From an uncultured Porphyromonadaceae bacterium (GTDB lineage: Bacteria; Bacteroidota; Bacteroidia; Bacteroidales; Muribaculaceae): 12,633 nt of DNA. Positions 8,195 to 12,633 of this stretch are shown piece after piece (position 1 is the first letter of the stretch; each line of letters begins with the position of its first letter). Location of the stretch: the NCBI GenBank assembly GCA_902462525.1, contig CABQCA010000059.1:1-12633 (forward strand), given 5' to 3'. A program made the position numbers and the translations under genes. The notes below the pieces were generated by a model. The model ran no database searches. It saw only the letters and a list, made by a program, of their open reading frames with translations, and was not told the DNA's origin.

Positions 8195-8240
8195 CAAAAC
8201 GCTTTTCAAACTACTCTTTCACCTTCTCCTGTGTCCGCGT

Positions 8241-10502
8241 TCAGCGGTCGATATTGAGAATAGTGGTGACCGACGGGTGACCGTTTAGCCACAGGCGGGC
8301 GCGTACCTGCCTCGGTGCGGCGTTGAATTCATCGAGGTTTATGGTTGCTCCGGGAGCTATGGCGGGCATGTCGGCTGTCGGTTCGGAGCCATCGGTGGTG
8401 ATGCGTATCTCGGCATCGGGATAGGGCGAATTGATTTTGAGATAACGGCCGTCTTCGAGTTTCAGACCGGGCTGACGCACATGGTATGTCGACGACGCAC
8501 TCTCCCACTTTGGAATTTCCTTGAGCACTACGGCGTGGAAATCGGGTTCGGAGTAGGTGCTGTCGGGGTTCCAGCCACGCTCGGCAAGACCGAGTATCTT
8601 TGGGAAAAGCAGCTCTTCGAGGTTGGCGGCGTCGCGGATTGTTTCCGACCATATCTGACCCTGCACGCCGAGTACTTTCGCACCTTTGACAGTGCAAAGC
8701 TTTGCCGGATAGCCGGATAGCGAAGAGAATTCGTCAGTAGTGCCGGCCCATGTGAGGCCGCGTTCATAGGGATGACGGCTGTAGCAGAGGTCGAAGTAGA
8801 AATGCTGCGCGTTGCTGAGCACAACGGGGAAACCGGCTGCGGCCACTTCATCGACCACTTTTCCGTGTCCCGTTTTCGAAAGCGTGCGCCAGCAGTTCAC
8901 CGAATAGATATCGGGACGAATGGCGTCGTTGTAGTCTTTGTCGTGGTTCCATGCTATTTCCTGCCAGCCCGATGTGGGTATGTCCTTTTCGGCAAGAATA
9001 CGGGCTATCCGCTTCACGAACACTGCATGCGCCTCCATGTCGGTGCTTATGCCGAGGCTGTCCTTGAGAGCCTGCACGGCAGGACTGCCGCCCCATGCCC
9101 CCCGGGGCACCTCGTCGCCGCCGATGTGGATTGCTCTCAGCGGCACACCGGCCTCACGGTGCATGGCGGCGATATCGTCGGCGACCATCGACACGAAACG
9201 ATAGGGCGATTCGAGCGCCGGATTCATCACATTGTCGTGGAACGACTGCGCCGAGGTGTAGACCGACGTATCGCCGGGTTCCTGCAGCAGCCATGAGGGG
9301 TCGCCGGTGCGGCGTGCGCGCACTTCCATGGCCTTGATAGCGGCACGGGCATGACCGGGCGACTCGATTTCGGGTATCACGCTTATTCCTAGGCTGTCGG
9401 CGTGGCGCAGCAGGGCAATGTAGTCGCTGCGTGTGAGGTAGCCGTTGTTCGATGTGGCCGACTCGGGATTGCCGTCGCCGCCGAAGAACTGCGGCAGACA
9501 GTCGGCCTTTCCGTCGGGGTTGTAGCCACGGCGCCCACCCACTTCGGCAAGTTCGGGAAGCGATGGTATTTCCAGACGCCAGCCTTCATCGTCGCTGAAG
9601 TGGAAATGGAACACATTGAGACCGTATGTGGCCATGATGTCGAGCAGCTTGTGAAGCTCGGCCGGCTGCTGGTAGTTGCGGGCGATGTCGATCATCAGGC
9701 CTCGGTAGGGCATCGAGGGACGGTCGGTGATAACGGCGTCGGGCAGCTCGCGGGTACCGGTGCCGAAAGCGTTTGCCAGACGCAGCCGCAGTGCGGGCCA
9801 CATCTTCTCTGGTGCCTCGACCGTCATTACGCCCTGTCCCACCGTGATACGGTACTCCCCTTCGGCGAGCGGCTCGGAAGGCGTACGGTAGACAGTACGG
9901 TCGAGATTCACCATACTTTTGCCGGAACCGGGTTCTACTTTTTTAAACGAAGGAACGATATCGTAGACACCGGCCGTGCCGCCGGCTATTTCCTCGTTGC
10001 GGGCGTAGATAGCGTCGCCGTAAGGCATATAGTCGTGCGCATCGGTTGAATATCCCGAGGCACGGGCCGTCATGTCGGCCTGTATGAGGCGCACCGGAAG
10101 CACCCGGCCGTCGGTCATCACGGCATGGAAGCCTTCGGGCGCATGGCGCGCCTGGTAGATTGCTCCGGCGGTCATGATGTCGAATTCAAGGGTGTCGCGG
10201 CCGGTGGCAGCGGCGAATCGGGGACTACCGATGACATAGTAGCCCGGCACCATCTCGATGATGGTATCGGACGGATCGGCAGGAGTCATACGGCGGGCAA
10301 ACTGGCTGAAAGCCACCCGGCTGACACCACGGAGATCGCCGACCATGCGGATACTCTGGCGGTAGTGGCGCCCGGTGCTGTCGGGCACAAGATTCTCGAC
10401 GTCCCAACGGACTTCGAATGGAGCTTCGGCCGGTTCGCTGACCCGTGTGCCGCACGATGCGAGCGTCAGAAGAGCGGTCGATAACGCTAAAATGTGTTTC
10501 AT
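8241..10502 (-). CDS. GH20 beta-N-acetylhexosaminidase, lipoprotein
   Basis: This enzyme should release terminal beta-linked GlcNAc or GalNAc by the substrate-assisted GH20 mechanism. I start it at 10502 (753 aa); a second ATG at 10508 would add Met-Ser. The signal MKHILALSTALLTLASCG ends in a lipobox (LASC) with Cys17, so it is a lipoprotein, probably on the outer membrane. Domains in order: a CHB_HEX-like carbohydrate-binding module (about 28-140, including YYVIGSPRF and the APEGFHAVM segment), GH20b (about 186-260), the catalytic barrel from MPYRGLMIDIARNY (about 264) to about 645 with HFHFSDDEGWRLEIP and the catalytic Asp463-Glu464 pair in HIGGDEVP, then a small beta-domain (about 688-753, RITTDGSEPT) typical of chitobiase-type C-termini. 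QGQIWSE (614-620) is also conserved. Architecture is that of bacterial chitobiases and gut glycan-degrading hexosaminidases. It heads the minus-strand run with GH2 and is divergent from the LytTR gene. Confidence 0.95.
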   Translation of the reverse strand: MKHILALSTALLTLASCGTRVSEPAEAPFEVRWDVENLVPDSTGRHYRQSIRMVGDLRGVSRVAFSQFARRMTPADPSDTIIEMVPGYYVIGSPRFAAATGRDTLEFDIMTAGAIYQARHAPEGFHAVMTDGRVLPVRLIQADMTARASGYSTDAHDYMPYGDAIYARNEEIAGGTAGVYDIVPSFKKVEPGSGKSMVNLDRTVYRTPSEPLAEGEYRITVGQGVMTVEAPEKMWPALRLRLANAFGTGTRELPDAVITDRPSMPYRGLMIDIARNYQQPAELHKLLDIMATYGLNVFHFHFSDDEGWRLEIPSLPELAEVGGRRGYNPDGKADCLPQFFGGDGNPESATSNNGYLTRSDYIALLRHADSLGISVIPEIESPGHARAAIKAMEVRARRTGDPSWLLQEPGDTSVYTSAQSFHDNVMNPALESPYRFVSMVADDIAAMHREAGVPLRAIHIGGDEVPRGAWGGSPAVQALKDSLGISTDMEAHAVFVKRIARILAEKDIPTSGWQEIAWNHDKDYNDAIRPDIYSVNCWRTLSKTGHGKVVDEVAAAGFPVVLSNAQHFYFDLCYSRHPYERGLTWAGTTDEFSSLSGYPAKLCTVKGAKVLGVQGQIWSETIRDAANLEELLFPKILGLAERGWNPDSTYSEPDFHAVVLKEIPKWESASSTYHVRQPGLKLEDGRYLKINSPYPDAEIRITTDGSEPTADMPAIAPGATINLDEFNAAPRQVRARLWLNGHPSVTTILNIDR

Positions 10503-10609
10503 AGACATTGGATTAGAAGATTAGGCTGTCGGGCGGAGGGCAAAAGAACTATTAACTTGACTTTTCTGCTTTATAGCCTTTTTCAACAGCCCTTTCACCC
10601 TTCTCGATG

Positions 10610-10617
10610 CAAATATA
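10610..10617 (-). promoter_or_regulatory. Candidate -7 element for the GH20 gene
   Basis: TATATTTG on the minus strand fits the Bacteroidetes -7 consensus TAnnTTTG. It would start transcription near 10604 and give a GH20 leader of roughly 100 nt. There is no good -33 TTTG at 19-21 bp; that position falls on the opposite-facing promoter of the LytTR gene. The element is flanked by a 7-bp inverted repeat ATAGCCT (10573-10579) and AGGCTAT (10617-10623), of unknown meaning. Confidence 0.45.
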
Positions 10618-10639
10618 GGCTATTTCTGCGAAAAAGATG

Positions 10640-10647
10640 TATCTTTG
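10640..10647 (+). promoter_or_regulatory. Candidate -7 element for the LytTR operon
   Basis: TATCTTTG fits TAnnTTTG and ends only 11 nt before the LytTR ATG at 10659. Transcription from it would begin near 10651, leaving about 8 nt of A-rich leader (CTGAAAAA), so the mRNA would be almost leaderless. No exact TTTG lies 19-21 bp upstream, which may mean the promoter needs an activator. It lies 22 bp from the opposite-facing GH20 element. Confidence 0.45.
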
Positions 10648-10658
10648 CCGCTGAAAAA

Positions 10659-11021
10659 ATGGAAAAACAGCTGCTTTTTGCCTCGTCGTCGGAACTGGTG
10701 AGGGTTCCTGTAGCTGCCGTGGTTTGCGTCGTCGCCGACGGCAACTACTCATCGGTGTGCACCGCCGACGGCTCGGACTATGTCATCATCATGCAGCTGG
10801 GACAGATCGAGAAGCGCATCGCCGGCGCCGTCAGCGGCGACGACCGGCGCTTTGTCCGCATCGGCAAGAGCCTTATCATCAACCGCGACTACATTGTCCG
10901 CATATGCCCGGGACGACAAAGCCTCACCATGTCCGACGGCCGTAGCTTCCGTCGCGAACTTTCAGCGTCGAAAGAGGCTCTGCGGGCCCTTAAAGACCTT
11001 ATAGAAAAGGAGGAATCATGA
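10659..11021 (+). CDS. Stand-alone LytTR-family DNA-binding transcriptional regulator
   Basis: This 120-aa protein is essentially one LytTR domain (about 10-118), the all-beta DNA-binding fold of AgrA, ComE and AlgR. Diagnostic stretches are VVCVVADGNYSSV (21-33), the central RRFVRIGKSLIINRDYIVRI (63-82) and LTMSDGRSFRRELS (89-102). There is no receiver domain and no transmembrane segment, so it is not a typical two-component response regulator and must be controlled another way. The ATG at 10659 is chosen because the open frame upstream of it overlaps the GH20 start and the promoter. Its stop overlaps the next gene's start (ATGA), so the two products are translationally coupled and likely work together. 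LytTR proteins bind pairs of direct repeats about two helical turns apart; such a pair lies at 11874-11905. Target genes are inferred, not shown. Confidence 0.92.
   Translation: MEKQLLFASSSELVRVPVAAVVCVVADGNYSSVCTADGSDYVIIMQLGQIEKRIAGAVSGDDRRFVRIGKSLIINRDYIVRICPGRQSLTMSDGRSFRRELSASKEALRALKDLIEKEES
11008..11013 (+). promoter_or_regulatory. Shine-Dalgarno-like AGGAGG before the membrane-protein start
   Basis: AGGAGG lies 4 nt before the ATG at 11018, inside the last codons of the LytTR gene. Perfect SD sequences are rarely used in Bacteroidetes, whose anti-SD is largely sequestered on the ribosome, and the spacing is short. It may be a by-product of coding Lys-Glu-Glu, or it may help reinitiation at the ATGA overlap. 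Confidence 0.3.
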
Positions 11022-11872
11022 CACGACACGATATTGACGACAATGAGATACGGGTAATCGCACCCTCCGGCGCGAAAGCTGCAAGGCAACCGGCAAAAAA
11101 ACGGCTGCGGTGGCCGCTGGTTGTGATTCCTGTCGCCATAGTTCTGGCGGCGCTTACTGTTCTCTTTTTTTCTAATGAAAGCCCCGGCGAGCCGGAGATA
11201 ACGGATAACGCAGCCGTAGCGCCCCCCGTACAAGAAGGACCCGTAGAAGAACCGGAAGCCGCCCGTGCCACCGTAACCGCCCGCGACACTACCGTCGACG
11301 GAGTGCCGCTGATAATTCTCACGCCCCACAACGCCACGGCATCGCTTGCCGTCGGAATCGACGCTTTCGCCGACTCCTCGGCAGTGCTCATCGCACAGGC
11401 CGCAGATGTCCGCGCCGACAACGGCGCCATCACCGGCGCCTTTGTCGACAGAGGCCGGTTGCTCAGCAAGGGCGAACGAAAGGCCGGATTCTGCGCCATC
11501 ACAGGCGGAAAGGTCAACATCGGCGTGGCAGCCGCCACTCCTTGTCTGGAGGAAGCTCTCGAAAACGAAGGCTACTTCTTCCGCCAATACCCGCTTGTGG
11601 CAGGAGGTCAGGTGGTGGAGAACAAGCCTCGGGGACGGGCTCTTCGCAAAGCTCTCGCCGAACTCGGCGGCCGCCCCGTGGTGATAGCGAGCAAAACTCG
11701 CCTCTCCTTCCACGACTTCTCGCAGGCCCTGGCCGACCTCGGCGTCACCGAAGCCATATACCTTGTCGGCGGCGAGGGAATGGCGCTGGCCCGCACCGGA
11801 GCCGGCACTCTGCGCTTCGGCAAAGAAGCTCCCGAACCGGCCGAAAACATAAACTTCATTCTCTGGAAATAG
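11018..11872 (+). CDS. Single-pass membrane protein with divergent DUF2233/phosphodiester glycosidase-like domain
   Basis: This 284-aa protein has a basic cytoplasmic N-terminus (1-32), one transmembrane helix (33-51, WPLVVIPVAIVLAALTVLFF region), an acidic Pro-rich linker (53-84) and an exported domain (85-284). The exported part resembles DUF2233/NAGPA (phosphodiester glycosidase) folds: NGAITGAFVDRGRL (135-148) near the N-terminal NG motif, YFFRQYPLVAGGQVV (186-200) matching the usual Q-x-GP-x-L stretch, KPRGRAL (203-209) near the conserved Arg, and ASKTRLSFHDFSQALADLGV (224-243) followed by AIYLVGGEG (246-254). The usual ALYLDGG reads AIYLVGGEG, so the conserved Asp is Val; the protein may bind rather than cleave a ligand. 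Its start overlaps the LytTR stop by 4 nt. Being anchored next to a receiver-less LytTR regulator, it may sense an envelope ligand or hold the regulator at the membrane; this is inference. The family call is by eye only. Confidence 0.75.
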   Translation: MTRHDIDDNEIRVIAPSGAKAARQPAKKRLRWPLVVIPVAIVLAALTVLFFSNESPGEPEITDNAAVAPPVQEGPVEEPEAARATVTARDTTVDGVPLIILTPHNATASLAVGIDAFADSSAVLIAQAADVRADNGAITGAFVDRGRLLSKGERKAGFCAITGGKVNIGVAAATPCLEEALENEGYFFRQYPLVAGGQVVENKPRGRALRKALAELGGRPVVIASKTRLSFHDFSQALADLGVTEAIYLVGGEGMALARTGAGTLRFGKEAPEPAENINFILWK

Positions 11873-11873
11873 T

Positions 11874-11905
11874 CATTTCGTACACCCTGGGGCCACTTCG
11901 TACAC
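11874..11905 (+). repeat. 12-bp direct repeat pair, candidate LytTR operator
   Basis: CATTTCGTACAC (11874-11885) and CACTTCGTACAC (11894-11905) agree at 11 of 12 positions and start exactly 20 bp apart. LytTR proteins bind paired imperfect direct repeats with a period of about 21 bp, so the geometry fits. The repeats lie directly after the membrane-protein gene and roughly 50-85 bp upstream of the inferred start of transcription of the next gene. I saw no further copy in the divergent region 10509-10658. The repeat is observed; the link to LytTR is inferred. Confidence 0.5.
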
Positions 11906-11939
11906 GGCCCGGCAAAATCGTTTGCCGGACCGTTTTTTT
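11905..11939 (+). terminator. Strong intrinsic terminator of the LytTR operon
   Basis: The left arm 11905-11916 and right arm 11921-11932 pair over 11 of 12 positions (one C/A mismatch, 11908/11929) around the loop ATCG, and are followed by seven T (11933-11939). This is a classical rho-independent terminator 33 nt after the membrane-protein stop. Its right arm also carries the TTTG that could serve as the -33 element of the next gene. Confidence 0.9.
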
Positions 11940-11951
11940 ACATCATCTTTG
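11921..11951 (+). promoter_or_regulatory. Candidate promoter overlapping the terminator
   Basis: TTTG at 11921-11924 is followed after 19 bp by CATCTTTG (11944-11951), one base off the TAnnTTTG consensus. Transcription would begin near 11955 and leave an A-rich leader of about 19 nt before the ATG at 11974. The imperfect -7 element and the upstream direct repeats suggest an activated promoter, but this is inference. Confidence 0.5.
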
Positions 11952-11973
11952 CAACGTAATAAAACAAAAAAAC

Positions 11974-12633
11974 ATGCTTTCGCTCATTCTTCTCTTATGC
12001 CTCTTCCTCTCCTGCCCGTGCACCGACAGCACGACGCTTTCCCCGGTGTCAGCCGTGACCGAAGTCTTTCCCGAACCTGAAAACGCTGTCTATTATTGGA
12101 AAACACGCTTCGGAATCGGCGACAGCGAGGAGGCGTTTTTGCGACGCAACGGCCTCAACAAAATCTACCTCCGGATGTTCGATGTCACCGACGACGAAGG
12201 TGAACCCGTGCCGAACGCTACCGTGAAAATCGACTCTGCTGTGTTGCCGGAATCTCTGTGCGTAGTGCCCGTGGTCTACATCACCCTCGACGGGCTTCGC
12301 ACTGCCCGAGGCAAGGAAGATGACCTCGCCCGCAAAATCGTGGAACGTGTGAAAAACATGTGCTCATGCCATCGGTTGCCGGGTGTCGAAGAGCTGCAGC
12401 TCGACTGCGACTGGACAGTTTCGACAGAACAATCGTTTTTCACCCTCTGTCAGGCGGTGAGAGGAAGGGTGAGGTGCTTCGGCTGGCGCCTGAGCTCTAC
12501 CATACGTCTGCATCAGCTGCGCCACGCCGTGCCGCCTGTCGACCGCGGTGTTCTCATGGTTTACAACACCGGCAGTTTCGACGATCCCGATGCCTCAAAT
12601 TCGATTATCGACGTGCGCGACGTGGCGCCATAT
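11974..12633 (+). CDS. Exported protein resembling DUF3142 TIM-barrel proteins, N-terminal part (cut by window edge)
   Basis: The frame is open from the ATG at 11974 to the window end (220 codons, no stop). MLSLILLLCLFLSCPC is a short export signal lacking a positive charge; Cys14 or Cys16 could be a lipidation site, although the lipobox is imperfect. The body begins VYYWKTRFGIGDSEEAFLRR (39-58), then LNKIYLRMFDVTDDEGEPVP (61-80), and VVPVVYITLDGLR (97-109), alternating strand-helix segments that suggest a TIM barrel. QLDCDW (142-147), LSSTIRLHQL (173-182) and DRGVLMVYNTG (190-200) resemble the 'LDfD ... LSiTaLpsW ... vvlQ' pattern of DUF3142 proteins, which are distant relatives of glycosidase barrels. 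Function is unknown. Position downstream of the direct repeats and the LytTR unit suggests common control. The family call is from memory of motifs, so moderate. Confidence 0.7.
   Translation, partial: MLSLILLLCLFLSCPCTDSTTLSPVSAVTEVFPEPENAVYYWKTRFGIGDSEEAFLRRNGLNKIYLRMFDVTDDEGEPVPNATVKIDSAVLPESLCVVPVVYITLDGLRTARGKEDDLARKIVERVKNMCSCHRLPGVEELQLDCDWTVSTEQSFFTLCQAVRGRVRCFGWRLSSTIRLHQLRHAVPPVDRGVLMVYNTGSFDDPDASNSIIDVRDVAPY

Noticed and set aside
10575..10597. Imperfect repeat AGCCTTTTTCA / AGCCCTTTCA in the divergent region as a LytTR site
   Set aside because: The period is about 13 bp and the units are pyrimidine-rich and unequal in length, which does not fit the roughly 21-bp spacing of LytTR sites.
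10494..10658. Extended N-terminus of the LytTR frame
   Set aside because: The extension overlaps the GH20 start and the promoter elements and does not resemble LytTR proteins; the ATG at 10659 gives a normal domain.
1..12633. tRNA, rRNA, CRISPR arrays, insertion sequences or prophage genes
   Set aside because: No cloverleaf, regular repeat array, transposase or integrase motif was seen by eye anywhere in the window.

Overview
The window looks like a chromosomal segment of a Bacteroidales bacterium, plausibly a Muribaculaceae-like gut lineage; the family-level guess is inference only. Support comes from the fused str/S10 ribosomal gene order without tuf between fusA and rpsJ, Bacteroidetes-type promoters (TTTG about 20 bp before TAnnTTTG), A-rich rather than Shine-Dalgarno leaders, and the protein families present.

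Layout. (1) Bases 1-4500, minus strand: rpsL, rpsG, fusA, rpsJ, rplC and the start of rplD, which runs off the left edge. A strong promoter lies at 4662-4693, giving an rpsL leader of about 155 nt. The 190-nt rpsL-rpsG spacer holds a GC-rich hairpin that could be an S7 autoregulation site. (2) Bases 4501-4951: an AT-rich gene-free region with this promoter and two weak hairpins. (3) Bases 4952-10508, minus strand: a likely three-gene run of exported proteins, namely a GH20 beta-hexosaminidase lipoprotein, a periplasmic GH2 glycosidase and a secreted TPR protein of unknown function. The two enzymes could trim beta-linked HexNAc and a second beta-linked sugar (perhaps galactose) from host or dietary glycans. 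(4) Bases 10509-10658: a compact divergent control region. (5) Bases 10659-12633, plus strand: a stand-alone LytTR DNA-binding protein overlapping by 4 nt a single-pass membrane protein with a divergent DUF2233/phosphodiester-glycosidase-like domain, then a strong terminator, then the 5' part of a secreted protein resembling DUF3142 TIM-barrel proteins.

The most interesting part is the right end. A LytTR regulator translationally coupled to a membrane protein recalls the two-gene LytTR regulatory systems of Firmicutes, in which the membrane partner restrains the regulator. Here the partner carries a degenerate glycosidase-like exported domain. Between this pair and the next gene is a near-perfect pair of 12-bp direct repeats with a 20-bp period, the geometry expected of a LytTR operator. 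They sit upstream of a promoter whose -33 element lies inside the terminator hairpin. This can be read as a candidate envelope-sensing regulatory unit, but its function is inferred from architecture only.
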